Positions 17,815-25,544 of a stretch of 64,000 nucleotides of DNA are shown here, in pieces. The first letter of the stretch is position 1; every line of letters starts with the position of its first letter. Origin of the DNA: Propionispora sp. 2/2-37 (GTDB lineage Bacteria > Bacillota > Negativicutes > Propionisporales > Propionisporaceae); NCBI RefSeq assembly GCF_001298735.1, contig NZ_CYSP01000010.1, forward strand, positions 122,118 to 186,117. The letters run 5' to 3'. The position numbers and the translations under genes are program-made. Below the pieces are notes generated by a model, which worked only from the letters and a program-made list of their open reading frames with translations, ran no database searches and was not told the DNA's origin.

Positions 17815-19175
17815 AGTTTGTGGCGCATACCTATCAACAATACTCCATTGAATATATCCTAAACCATCCTACGGCAGCGCTGTTTCTCGACTGCGGCCTG
17901 GGTAAAACCGTCATTACCCTTACCGCTATCTTCGACCTGATTTTAGACAGCTTCCAAATCCGCAAAGCGCTGGTCATCGCCCCGCTGCGCGTTGCCAGGG
18001 ACACCTGGCCGGCAGAGATTGAAAAATGGGATCACCTGAAAGGCCTTACCTATGCCGTCGCAGTCGGGAGTGAAGCAAAGCGCCGCCTAGCATTGGCGAA
18101 AAAAGCCCACATCTACCTCATCAACCGCGAAAATGTGCCGTGGCTCATTGAAGAAAGCGGGCTGCCTTTTGACTTTGACATGGTTGTCATCGACGAATTG
18201 TCATCTTTCAAATCCCATCAGGCTAAGCGGTTCAAAAGCCTGTTAAAGGTAAGGCCTAAAATAAAACGCATCATCGGCCTTACCGGCACCCCGGCGGCTA
18301 ACGGCTTAATAGACTTATGGGCCGAGTTTCGCCTATTGGATCTGGGAGCACGGCTGGGCCGGTTCATCGGCAATTACCGGAGTGCCTATTTCATACCGGA
18401 CAAGCGAAATCAGCAGATGGTATTTTCATATAAACCCAAACCCGGCGCCGAACAAGCCATCTACCGGCAGATCGCCGATATTGCCATCAGCATGAAAAAC
18501 ACCGACTACCTAAAACTGCCGCCGCTGGTGATGAATAAAATCGCCGTTAGGCTGTCGTCTGAAGAGCGGCGGCATTACCAAACGCTCAAAGACGAACTGG
18601 TGCTTTCCATAAAAGGCCAGGAAATTGACGCTGCTTGTGCCGCCGCGCTATCGAACAAACTTTTGCAAATGGCCAGTGGGGCGGTATACGACGAAACCGG
18701 CAGTGCCATAACCATTCACGATCGCAAGCTGGAAGCGCTGGAGGACATCATCGAAGCGGCAAACGGCAAACCGGTATTAGTCGCCTATTGGTTCAAACAC
18801 GACCTTGAGCGGATATATAAGCGCTTGCCTGCCGAGCCGCTGGACAGTGCCGACTCCATCAGGCGGTGGAATGCCGGGAAAATCCCCGTAGCGGTGATCC
18901 ATCCGGCGTCAGCGGGGCATGGCCTGAATTTGCAAACAGGCGGCGCGGCTTTAGTATGGTTTAGCCTGACCTGGAGCCTGGAACTTTACCAACAGACCAT
19001 TGCCCGGCTCTGGCGGCAGGGACAAACAGAAACCGTGGTGGTGCACCACATCATTGCCAAAGACACCATTGATGAAGACGTCATGGCGGCGCTAGACAAA
19101 AAAGAAGCCGGCCAAGCGGCACTTTTAAGCGCTGTAAAAGCACGAATGGGGAGGGACGAAAATGAGTATAGATGA
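17811..19175 (+). CDS. SNF2-type DEAD/DEAH helicase
   Basis: About 454 residues. Walker A is DCGLGKT, motif II is IDEL with LSSFKSHQAKR following, and the C-terminal helicase block ends IARLWRQGQTE. It probably works with the VRR-NUC partner on replication or recombination intermediates. Start choice is unusual: the first ATG/GTG in frame is GTG 17820, 18 bases from the GAGAGGGGG site, whereas CTG 17811 lies nine bases from it and restores the expected N-terminus MKFVAHTYQQY. CTG is chosen here; GTG 17820 is the fallback. Confidence 0.9.
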   Translation: MKFVAHTYQQYSIEYILNHPTAALFLDCGLGKTVITLTAIFDLILDSFQIRKALVIAPLRVARDTWPAEIEKWDHLKGLTYAVAVGSEAKRRLALAKKAHIYLINRENVPWLIEESGLPFDFDMVVIDELSSFKSHQAKRFKSLLKVRPKIKRIIGLTGTPAANGLIDLWAEFRLLDLGARLGRFIGNYRSAYFIPDKRNQQMVFSYKPKPGAEQAIYRQIADIAISMKNTDYLKLPPLVMNKIAVRLSSEERRHYQTLKDELVLSIKGQEIDAACAAALSNKLLQMASGAVYDETGSAITIHDRKLEALEDIIEAANGKPVLVAYWFKHDLERIYKRLPAEPLDSADSIRRWNAGKIPVAVIHPASAGHGLNLQTGGAALVWFSLTWSLELYQQTIARLWRQGQTETVVVHHIIAKDTIDEDVMAALDKKEAGQAALLSAVKARMGRDENEYR

Positions 19176-19800
19176 TATCGGGGCCAGAAGGCTGATTGCC
19201 AGTATTTTAAAGAAAGCCTGCGACGACTATGCAAACGACAAAGGCTGCCCGGCATGGTGTACGTTTAAAGACACCTGCGGCTTTAACAAAATAGATGCCG
19301 AACACTGCGATGCCAAGCGGTTTATCCATTCCGCCTGGTGCGCGGCCCTTTGCGACGGACTCAACATTGACCATGAAGAATACGTGGCCATCTGCATCAA
19401 AAAACATCGCCTGAGTAAAAACACCTTCAAGTATGTCGAGCAAGAAATCCGCCAGTATAAGAACATCTTAAAAGAACTCAGCCGCCTAAAAAACGACATT
19501 ATCCTGGCAACACCGGAAAAACAAGAAAAGCGAAGCAGCACTTTAAGCAACAGCACGGCGAGCAAAGCTATCAAAATTAGCATGGACAGGAAAATAGTTG
19601 AACTTGAAAAAACCAAAAACGCAATTGAAAAAACCTACCAGCGCCTGTGCCACGATAAGCAGGCTGTCATGGAAGAATACTGGAAAAGCCGGTACACGAC
19701 CTCTGGGCTGGCAGACAAGCTGGGCGTAGATGAACGCACCATCCGGCGCTGGAAACAGTACATCGTCTACTCGGTGGCGGCAGAACTAAATTATTTGTAA
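19162..19800 (+). CDS. RinA/ArpU-like late transcription regulator
   Basis: 212 residues, overlapping the helicase gene by 14 bases. An N-terminal cysteine-rich stretch (CPAWCTFKDTCGFNKIDAEH) may bind metal, a long helical middle part follows, and the C-terminus has a sigma-region-4-like HTH (TTSGLADKLGVDERTIRRWK). Position (last early gene, just before a promoter and terminase region) and this architecture fit phage activators of late transcription. The tandem AATGTCCG repeats that begin at its stop codon are its plausible binding site. Confidence 0.65.
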   Translation: MSIDDIGARRLIASILKKACDDYANDKGCPAWCTFKDTCGFNKIDAEHCDAKRFIHSAWCAALCDGLNIDHEEYVAICIKKHRLSKNTFKYVEQEIRQYKNILKELSRLKNDIILATPEKQEKRSSTLSNSTASKAIKISMDRKIVELEKTKNAIEKTYQRLCHDKQAVMEEYWKSRYTTSGLADKLGVDERTIRRWKQYIVYSVAAELNYL

Positions 19801-19884
19801 AATGTCCGGAAATGTCCGTTTTGGGCTATTTTTACGGTGTAAAATAGTATCATGGGAGAATAAGCAAAATGAGAAAAAGTCCTA
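19795..19884 (+). repeat. Copy 1 of a duplicated late-promoter cassette
   Basis: About 90 bases nearly identical to 20750-20836. It contains tandem AATGTCCGG/AAATGTCCG (19801-19818), a -35-like TTGGGC (19821-19826), an 18-base spacer and -10 TAGTAT (19845-19850), and runs into a terminator stem. The tandem half-sites abut the -35, where an activator would sit. Confidence 0.6.
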
Positions 19885-19914
19885 AAAGCTTCATTGCTTC
19901 AAGGACTTTTTATT
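19874..19914 (+). terminator. Terminator just downstream of promoter copy 1
   Basis: AAAAAGTCCT pairs perfectly with AGGACTTTTT, with an extra inner AAGC/GCTT, and T residues follow. It can end both the short transcript from the promoter at 19821-19850 and, read from the other strand, the toxin gene at 19923-20216. Confidence 0.8.
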
Positions 19915-19922
19915 TCTGGGCA

Positions 19923-20216
19923 TCAGTTTTTAATTAGCCGTTTGAGTTCTTCATAAAAATTTTGGCGAGTGCCGGCAAGCAAGACAACTACTTTTTTGCC
20001 GTCGATTTCAAAAATGGAGTAAGCAATTTCATAGTTGGTCTTGTCATAATAAACATCGTAGCCATAAATGCCGGACAAATCGCCGCGCTTGGCTTGTCCA
20101 ATATACGGGTTCTCTTTAATGAGGAGTAAAGCGGCCTTGAATTTGGCAAGCAATTGTTTGTCTTTAATCTTCTTAAAATAGCGTTCTGCGGCGGGACTAA
20201 ACAGCAATTCGTACAT
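19923..20216 (-). CDS. RelE/ParE-type toxin
   Basis: 97 residues, start MYELLFSPAAERYFKKIKDK, with GDLSGIYGYDVYYDKTNYEI and the terminal HAGTRQNFYEELK-like block (LLAGTRQNFYEELKRL) of the RelE/ParE superfamily. Such toxins cleave mRNA at the ribosome or poison gyrase; which applies cannot be told from sequence alone. It is encoded two bases after the AbrB-type antitoxin on the same strand, opposite to the phage late genes. Confidence 0.85.
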   Translation of the reverse strand: MYELLFSPAAERYFKKIKDKQLLAKFKAALLLIKENPYIGQAKRGDLSGIYGYDVYYDKTNYEIAYSIFEIDGKKVVVLLAGTRQNFYEELKRLIKN

Positions 20217-20218
20217 AG

Positions 20219-20587
20219 TTAGTTTTCCTTGCCAAACACGTCATCAAAGGAAGCCGCTGGAGTTTCGCCGGAAGCAATACGTTCAGACTCCTCAATCATG
20301 ATGCTGATAGCTCTTTTAATATTCTTACTTTCCACTTCGAAGCGACGGATAAGTTCGTCGCCGGTGAAACCTTGAGCGATAAGGTCTTTTAATATTTCTA
20401 CAGAGAACTCCGTCTGGTCGCTGCGAATAGGACGGATAACAAGCGAGTTATCCTGTACAAAGCATTCGACTTCATTCTCGAGACCAAGCTGCTTAAAAAA
20501 TTTCAGCGGGATAGTTATCTGGCGTTTTTTTGAAACGCTGATTATTTTTCTATCCATATGCCCACGCTCCATGGCCTTTGCTAGCAT
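20219..20587 (-). CDS. AbrB/MazE-type antitoxin
   Basis: 122 residues from the chosen start. The swapped-hairpin AbrB DNA-binding domain is visible as KIISVSKKRQITIPLKFFKQ followed by CFVQDNSLVIRPI; the C-terminal helical tail would wrap the toxin. Starts at 20587 (MLAKAMERGH...) and 20557 (MDRKIIS...) both have a GGAG nine bases upstream, so the first 10 residues are uncertain. It should repress its own operon. Confidence 0.83.
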   Translation of the reverse strand: MLAKAMERGHMDRKIISVSKKRQITIPLKFFKQLGLENEVECFVQDNSLVIRPIRSDQTEFSVEILKDLIAQGFTGDELIRRFEVESKNIKRAISIMIEESERIASGETPAASFDDVFGKEN

Positions 20588-20749
20588 AGTAATCATCTCC
20601 ATATATAGTATGCCGAAAAAGATATAATTATCCCTAAAATAATAATAACAAAGAAACCAAGAAAACGCAATAAATTTGATGACGGTATATTGCCTAGCAA
20701 TTGGTGCGGAGCACACTCTGGATGAATAGAAGTTGTCGCATAGATTTTT

Positions 20750-20836
20750 TTATAAAATGTCCGGAAATGTCCGTTTTGGGGCATTTTGACGTTGTAGAAT
20801 AGTATCATGGGAGAGTAAGCAAGATAAGAAAGTCCT
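20750..20836 (+). repeat. Copy 2 of the late-promoter cassette (likely the working late promoter)
   Basis: Matches 19795-19884: tandem AATGTCCGG/AAATGTCCG (20756-20773), -35-like TTGGGG (20776-20781), 18-base spacer, -10 TAGTAT (20800-20805). It faces the HNH, packaging and structural genes. Confidence 0.6.
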
Positions 20837-20864
20837 TGGAGCAATAGGCTTTGAGGGCTTTTTT
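20829..20864 (+). terminator. Terminator immediately after promoter copy 2
   Basis: AAGTCCT pairs with AGGGCTT (one G-U), inner AGC/GGCT, then six T. It sits about 25 bases past the -10, so late transcription would have to read through it, as in Q-type antitermination or by partial leakage. Confidence 0.6.
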
Positions 20865-20886
20865 CAGGCAAAGGTGGCTGAAGATT

Positions 20887-21246
20887 ATGCCCATGAAACC
20901 AAAACAGCCGTGCAAGCATCCGGGCTGTCCGCGTTTAACGAACACTCGCTATTGTGAACTGCATGCCAAGCTGCATGCCCATGACCGGGAAAGCGCCAGT
21001 GAGCGCGGCTACGGCAGCCGGTGGCAAAAGGTTAGAAAGCAGTTCTTGGCCAAGCATCCGCTTTGCGCGGAGTGCGAGCGGGCCGGAAAGTTGACCCCGG
21101 CAACTGTTGTGGATCATATCAAGCCACACCGGAAAGATGCGACGCTGTTTTGGGATGAGAGCAATTGGCAGCCGCTTTGCAAAAAGTGCCATGATAGAAA
21201 GACGAGAAATAAAGACAGATATATTGAGTATACATATAAAAAATAA
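20887..21246 (+). CDS. HNH endonuclease (phage packaging-associated)
   Basis: 119 residues. Two zinc knuckles (CKHPGCP...YCELH and CAECERAG...CKKCHD) frame the HNH core VVDHIKPHRKD ... NWQPLCKKCHDRKT. ATG 20887 is chosen over the upstream in-frame TTG at 20851 because AAAGGTGG lies just before it and the upstream part is inside the terminator. In HK97-type phages this HNH protein assists terminase in cutting cos, and here a candidate cos lies 0.5 kb downstream. Confidence 0.92.
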   Translation: MPMKPKQPCKHPGCPRLTNTRYCELHAKLHAHDRESASERGYGSRWQKVRKQFLAKHPLCAECERAGKLTPATVVDHIKPHRKDATLFWDESNWQPLCKKCHDRKTRNKDRYIEYTYKK

Positions 21247-21290
21247 GGACTGTACGTCTTTCTGTACGTCCCTATTTTTACGGTTAATAT

Positions 21291-21572
21291 TTAATCATCA
21301 GCGTAGTCAAAGCCTATTGTTCCACAATTGTGAGAACCCCATCCTTCGGCCATAGCTTTGCTTGTTAAAAGCAGTATGTCTGAAATGGAAGGTATGCGAG
21401 CCTGCCCTCTAGCGCCTTGAAGATTACCATTAGGTCTACGCCAGATGAATCTATATCCATTTTCTTCATTGCCATCACCGTACTCATATCGGCAATATTG
21501 AAAACACAGATTCCATTCACCTGGGTTACCAATTTTTGTCTCGTTTAAAACAACAACTCGGGATTGAGTCAT
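21291..21572 (-). CDS. Unrecognised single-gene moron on the minus strand (93 aa)
   Basis: Start MTQSRVVVLNETKIGNPGEW follows a perfect AAGGAGG with nine-base spacing and a near-consensus promoter (21607-21635). The rest is aromatic- and glycine-rich with a FQYCRYEYGDG segment and predicted beta structure; no known motif was recognised. It is the only minus-strand gene between the toxin-antitoxin pair and the packaging genes. Independent promoter and opposite strand mean it can be expressed from the silent prophage. Confidence 0.7.
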   Translation of the reverse strand: MTQSRVVVLNETKIGNPGEWNLCFQYCRYEYGDGNEENGYRFIWRRPNGNLQGARGQARIPSISDILLLTSKAMAEGWGSHNCGTIGFDYADD

Positions 21573-21606
21573 AGAACACAGCCTCCTTGACTTATGAGAT
21601 GCTTAT

Positions 21607-21635
21607 ATTATACTTATAAGATACATATAAGTCAA
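21607..21635 (-). promoter_or_regulatory. Near-consensus sigma-A promoter with an operator-like dyad
   Basis: On the minus strand: -35 TTGACT (21635-21630), exactly 17 bases, -10 TATAAT (21612-21607). The spacer and flanks hold a perfect dyad ACTTATA-N7-TATAAGT (21612-21632) that overlaps both elements, so a repressor bound there would block polymerase. Confidence 0.8.
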
Positions 21636-22010
21636 TGGGTGATTTAAAGTGTAATGTCATGACCGGAAAACCCGGACGCAGGACCAGTATCCAGAATATA
21701 CTTTTTGACGAATATGTTTGCACTATCCAATATGTTTGCGCATTCATGGGTGGTAAACTATCCCCTATAGGGGGAGGGGGTCTAAAAACCCAGGTGCCAC
21801 AAGGGTTGTAGCCGCCGCCCCCTTTCGCGCGAAAAATCGCAGAATTTAATAGGGGGGATACCCCCGAAACGCCGGGAAACCAGTTGTTATCTGTGTTTCC
21901 CGTTGCCTTTTTTGCGTGGTAATTAACGCATAGGCTGTAAAACACTTGCTGAGACGCAAGGTTTTGCGGCCTTTTTTCATGCAAAAATTCCGCGAAAAGG
22001 AAGTGAAAAA
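21636..22010. other. Non-coding GC-rich region, candidate cos site (about 21755-21870)
   Basis: No gene supported. It contains the perfect palindrome CCCCTATAGGGG (21762-21773) followed by a G-run, a second inverted pair GGGGG-N3-CCCCC (21853-21865) and several CG-rich clusters. It lies between the HNH gene and the terminase genes, where cos is found in HK97-like phages of Firmicutes. A weak stem CGCAA/TTGCG with a T-run precedes the next gene. Confidence 0.35.
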
Positions 22011-22496
22011 GTGACAGACGCTCAAGCCAAACAAATCCTGGAGTTTCGCCTGAAAGGAATCGGCTATAAAGCCATTGCTGCCATTCTTGGCCTTTCCCGC
22101 GACAAAGTCCGCAACTATTGCAAAGACCAGGGTTTAGAAGGCTATGGCCCCGTAGTAGCAGTCAACAAGCAAGAACAAATGCAGCAGGGCGGCGTTTGTA
22201 GGTGCTGTGGCAAAACTATCCAGCAGCCGGGCATGGGACGGAAACGGAAATTCTGCTCGGAAAAATGCCGGCGACAGTGGTGGGCCGCCCATCCGGAGGA
22301 CCTAAAGAAAAAGGAAACGGCCATTTATAAAAAGACCTGCGTTTATTGCGGCCGGCAATTCACCGTATACGGCAACAAAAACAGAAAATACTGCAGCCAC
22401 GAATGTTACGTGCATGACAGGTTCTGGCGGGAGGAAGAAGGCAGAGAGCCGTATGTAAGCCCCGCCCGGTACGAGGAGGAGGTAATCCATGAGTGA
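22011..22496 (+). CDS. HTH protein with two zinc knuckle pairs
   Basis: 161 residues, GTG start. N-terminal HTH (AKQILEFRLKGIGYKAIAAI, then LGLSRDKVRNY) followed by two similar zinc modules, CRCCGKTIQQ...FCSEKCRRQWW and CVYCGRQFTV...YCSHECYVHD. The pattern, two tandem CxxC...CxxxC units after a sigma-like HTH, is common in Firmicutes phages as a regulator next to a DNA methylase. It overlaps the methylase gene by eight bases. Target unknown. Confidence 0.7.
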   Translation: MTDAQAKQILEFRLKGIGYKAIAAILGLSRDKVRNYCKDQGLEGYGPVVAVNKQEQMQQGGVCRCCGKTIQQPGMGRKRKFCSEKCRRQWWAAHPEDLKKKETAIYKKTCVYCGRQFTVYGNKNRKYCSHECYVHDRFWREEEGREPYVSPARYEEEVIHE

Positions 22497-23742
22497 AATG
22501 AAATGGCAGTCGTTGCCGGTGGATGCTTTGCGCCCGGCGGCATACAACCCCCGCAAGAAGCTGAAGGCGGGAGACAAGGAATATGAAAAAATCAAAAACT
22601 CCATTTTAGAGTTCGGCTATGTAGACCCTATCATCGTCAACTACGATATGACGGTTATCGGCGGCCACCAACGGCTGACGGTTCTGAAAGACCTGGGATA
22701 TACCGAAGTGCAGTGTGTGGTAGTTGAAATTAAAGACGAGAATAAGGTCAAGGCGCTAAATATCGCCCTTAATAAAATCACCGGCGCTTGGGATGAGAAT
22801 TTGCTGGCCGGACTATTAGTGGACCTTAAGGCAGCCAACTTCAATACCGATTTTACGGGCTTTGAAGCGCCGGAAATTGACCAGATACTGACCCGCGTGC
22901 ATAACAAAAACTGCAAAGATGACGACTTTGATATAGATGCCGCCCTGCAAGAAGAAAGCTTTGTCAAACCGGGAGACATATGGCACTTGGGAAAACACCG
23001 GCTAATGTGCGGCGATGCCACCAAAGCAGAAGATGTGGCAATTTTAATGAATGGGAAAAAGGCCAATCTGGTCGTCACCGACCCGCCGTATAACTGCTCC
23101 TATGAAGGCGGCACAGGAATGACCATCATGAACGATAACATGGAATCTAAAAAATTCTATGAGTTTTTGCTTGCGGCAATGAAGAACGCATACAATCATC
23201 TTGTCGATGGCGGGGCCATCTATATTTTCCACTCCGATGCGGAAAAGGTGAATTTTTATAACGCAACGGTCAATGCCGGCTTTCATTACTCCACCACCTG
23301 TATTTGGGTGAAAAACTCCCTAGTAATCGGCAGGATGGATTATCAGATGCGCCATGAGCCGATAATTTACGCCTTCAAAGACACCGCAAAACACAAGTGG
23401 TATTCCGATAGAAAACAGAGCACCGTATGGGAGTTTGACCGCCCGGTAAAATCCAAGCTGCACCCGACCACCAAGCCGGTTGAGCTTGTGGCCTATCCTA
23501 TCCGCAATTCCTCCCAGGTCAATGGGATTGTACTGGACTTATTTGGCGGCAGTGGCTCTACCTTAATTGCCTGTGAGCAGATAGACCGCAGCGCCTATCT
23601 GATGGAACTCGATCCAAGGTACGCAGCTGTGATCGTAAAGCGGTATGCGGAAGCGGTGGGCGATACGAAAAATATCTTTCTGGAAAGAGAAGGCGGCATG
23701 TACACTTGGCAGGAAGTGTTGGCAGGGATGAACGATGGTTAG
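22489..23742 (+). CDS. ParB-domain fused DNA methyltransferase
   Basis: 417 residues. N-terminal ParB/Srx-like domain with the GGHQR motif (VIGGHQRLTVLKDLG), then a beta-class N4/N6 methyltransferase with catalytic TDPPYNCSYEG before the SAM-binding FGGSGSTL. It methylates amino groups of adenine or cytosine in DNA; the ParB part may bind nucleotide or DNA. In phages it protects the genome from host restriction, relevant next to the type I system at 1-6192. Confidence 0.92.
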   Translation: MSEMKWQSLPVDALRPAAYNPRKKLKAGDKEYEKIKNSILEFGYVDPIIVNYDMTVIGGHQRLTVLKDLGYTEVQCVVVEIKDENKVKALNIALNKITGAWDENLLAGLLVDLKAANFNTDFTGFEAPEIDQILTRVHNKNCKDDDFDIDAALQEESFVKPGDIWHLGKHRLMCGDATKAEDVAILMNGKKANLVVTDPPYNCSYEGGTGMTIMNDNMESKKFYEFLLAAMKNAYNHLVDGGAIYIFHSDAEKVNFYNATVNAGFHYSTTCIWVKNSLVIGRMDYQMRHEPIIYAFKDTAKHKWYSDRKQSTVWEFDRPVKSKLHPTTKPVELVAYPIRNSSQVNGIVLDLFGGSGSTLIACEQIDRSAYLMELDPRYAAVIVKRYAEAVGDTKNIFLEREGGMYTWQEVLAGMNDG

Positions 23743-23782
23743 GTTAAGCGTTCGTCGACAATAGCGTAGGAGGTGTAATTCC

Positions 23783-24121
23783 TTGGAACCAACCCAAAGA
23801 AATGACTTTGTCATATTTATTCAGGACAAATTCGAGGAAATCCAAAAACTGTTTGCCAGAAAAAATGAAGGTTATGGCACAAGCGGCGATCTCTTCTGGA
23901 ATTTTCGCCAGACAGCCAAAAGGCTTTACCCAGCTATATATGCTCAGGACCCTTATGCCGCGATGTTTTTGGTGGCGGAAACACTGGTGGATAAGCACAA
24001 CGTAGCTATGGCCAAAGGCATTACGGTCAGCGAATGCGACGAACGGCTAATGGATAGAATTGTTTATTCCCTGCTGCAGCTAAAAATGGTTTACGAGCGG
24101 TCCGAAGGTAAGCAAGAATAA
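23783..24121 (+). CDS. DUF1599-like small protein (nucleotide-modification-associated type)
   Basis: 112 residues. TTG start at 23783 seven bases after AGGAGGTG. The segment EEIQKLFARKNEGYGTSGDL, acidic helices and ECDERLMDRIVYSLLQLKMV resemble DUF1599-type (all-alpha, pyrophosphohydrolase-like) proteins seen with phage modification genes. No enzymatic claim can be made beyond resemblance. Confidence 0.6.
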   Translation: MEPTQRNDFVIFIQDKFEEIQKLFARKNEGYGTSGDLFWNFRQTAKRLYPAIYAQDPYAAMFLVAETLVDKHNVAMAKGITVSECDERLMDRIVYSLLQLKMVYERSEGKQE

Positions 24122-24208
24122 TAACTTAAAATACCAAATAAACACTTGCTATTTCCTGTGTTTAGAGTGATATATAGACTACCGAAAAAACACAGGGAGG
24201 AAAAGCAA

Positions 24209-24397
24209 ATGACGATCAAAAAAGGCGACCGGCTTCAATCAACAATTACCAAACAAACTTATGTAGTAGTTGGCAAATGGTGTGGCAACTGGGTGCTTGC
24301 TCCGACAGCAGCAGACCAAGAAGTGTGCTTGATCTACTCGACAGGCGAACTCGAAGAGATGGTGAGCACAATGAAATGGGCCTGGGAAGCGAGGTGA
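24209..24397 (+). CDS. Small hypothetical protein (62 aa)
   Basis: ATG 24209 has GGGAGGAAAAG just upstream; the in-frame start at 24146 has none. The sequence is beta-rich (KKGDRLQSTITKQTYVVVGK) and ends in a helix. No family recognised. It lies between small accessory genes upstream of the terminase. Confidence 0.5.
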   Translation: MTIKKGDRLQSTITKQTYVVVGKWCGNWVLAPTAADQEVCLIYSTGELEEMVSTMKWAWEAR

Positions 24398-24402
24398 GAG
24401 GC

Positions 24403-25221
24403 ATGACGCGCAAAGAACTGGTTCAAGCCCTGGAAGCAAGATGGGGAGCCAAAGCAAAATATCTGGGCATGCCAAGCTGCGACTATGAGCTCAAATGCAG
24501 CGCGGGAACCTTCATCATCGATCGTGACGGCGTGATCCGTGATTTGGAGGGGCGCGAGGTTTCGGCCGAGGAACTTTTGCGCGAGGAAGATTTAGCCCCA
24601 GATGGCGAAACAGCGCCAAGCGAGCCGGGTGAACTACCGGCTGAAGGATATGCGGTCGAACTGCCGCTGGCAGGGCATACGACAGTTAGCCTGCGGAATT
24701 TGGTCAATATGCTTGCTAGCAAAGAGCGGCTTTTAATTAGCGCCTTTGACCTGCCACGCCCGCTTATGGAGACAAGTTTGGCTGAGGAGCTTGGCCAGAG
24801 AAGTTTCGCGGATATGAAGGCCTTTCAGGTGTTTTGGGCTGAATCCCAATCTGGATGCTGCCATGGATTAAAACTAGACTTTGAAAATCAGACACTGACG
24901 ATGAAACTGTTAAAAGATAATCCGATGCCGGACGAAATGGCGGCTTTTCGCGACTTGGCGGTTTGTATGACCGAATATGCCAAAAAGCTTAAGCATTCTA
25001 CCTTCAAACCGGCGCAAGAAGAAAACCCCAAATACGCCATGCGCACTTGGCTGCTGCGGCTTGGCATGAATGGCGACGCCTTTAAACTAGCCCGCAAGGT
25101 ACTCTTGGCAAGGCTTGCCGGCAGTGCTGCCTTCCGTACCCCGGCAGATGAGGAAAAGCATAAAGCGCGGCTATTGGCCAAAAAACAAAAACCGTGCGAG
25201 GTGGATGGCGATGTTTGTTAA
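24403..25221 (+). CDS. Phage 'virulence-related'-type protein, function unknown (272 aa)
   Basis: ATG 24403 follows GAGGTGAGAGGC. The N-terminus MTRKELVQALEARWGAKAKY and a GxP-YEL-beta-strand pattern recur in Firmicutes prophage proteins often labelled virulence-related, without a known role. An acidic, proline-rich linker (about residues 60-85) separates it from a helical C-terminal domain. The end overlaps the next small gene. Confidence 0.6.
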   Translation: MTRKELVQALEARWGAKAKYLGMPSCDYELKCSAGTFIIDRDGVIRDLEGREVSAEELLREEDLAPDGETAPSEPGELPAEGYAVELPLAGHTTVSLRNLVNMLASKERLLISAFDLPRPLMETSLAEELGQRSFADMKAFQVFWAESQSGCCHGLKLDFENQTLTMKLLKDNPMPDEMAAFRDLAVCMTEYAKKLKHSTFKPAQEENPKYAMRTWLLRLGMNGDAFKLARKVLLARLAGSAAFRTPADEEKHKARLLAKKQKPCEVDGDVC

Positions 25222-25429
25222 AAAAGAAATCGTCGAGCAGCTGCGCAAGCAGTATCCTGCCGGCACAAGGGTTGAGCTTGTGCGTATGGATGATGAACAG
25301 GCCCCGCCCATCGGTACGCGTGGCACGGTGCTTGGTGTAGACGATGCCGGAAGCATTATGGTTTCCTGGGATAACGGCAGCAGCCTGAGCGTGGTCTATG
25401 GCGAAGATTTGTGCAGAAAGATAAACTGA
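25211..25429 (+). CDS. DUF4314 protein
   Basis: 72 residues. ATG 25211 (or 25205, two codons longer) follows GAGGTGG. VELVRMDDEQAPPIGTRGTV and SIMVSWDNGSSLSVVYGED are characteristic of DUF4314, a small beta-barrel-like family in Firmicutes mobile elements. It overlaps the previous gene by 11 bases. Role unknown. Confidence 0.75.
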   Translation: MFVKKEIVEQLRKQYPAGTRVELVRMDDEQAPPIGTRGTVLGVDDAGSIMVSWDNGSSLSVVYGEDLCRKIN

Positions 25430-25544
25430 AATAAATTTTTGAGATGCGGCCCTTGCGGGGGCTGTTTCTCGTATAGCCCGACACAAGGCTTCTTCGGAGG
25501 TCTTTTTTTTATGCCAGCAAAGCCGATGAGAGGAGGTGGGGCTG

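Noticed and set aside
21592..21984. 130-residue minus-strand frame upstream of the moron
   Set aside because: It runs through the moron promoter and the G/C palindromes, has a Pro/Gly-rich low-complexity middle part and no ribosome site.
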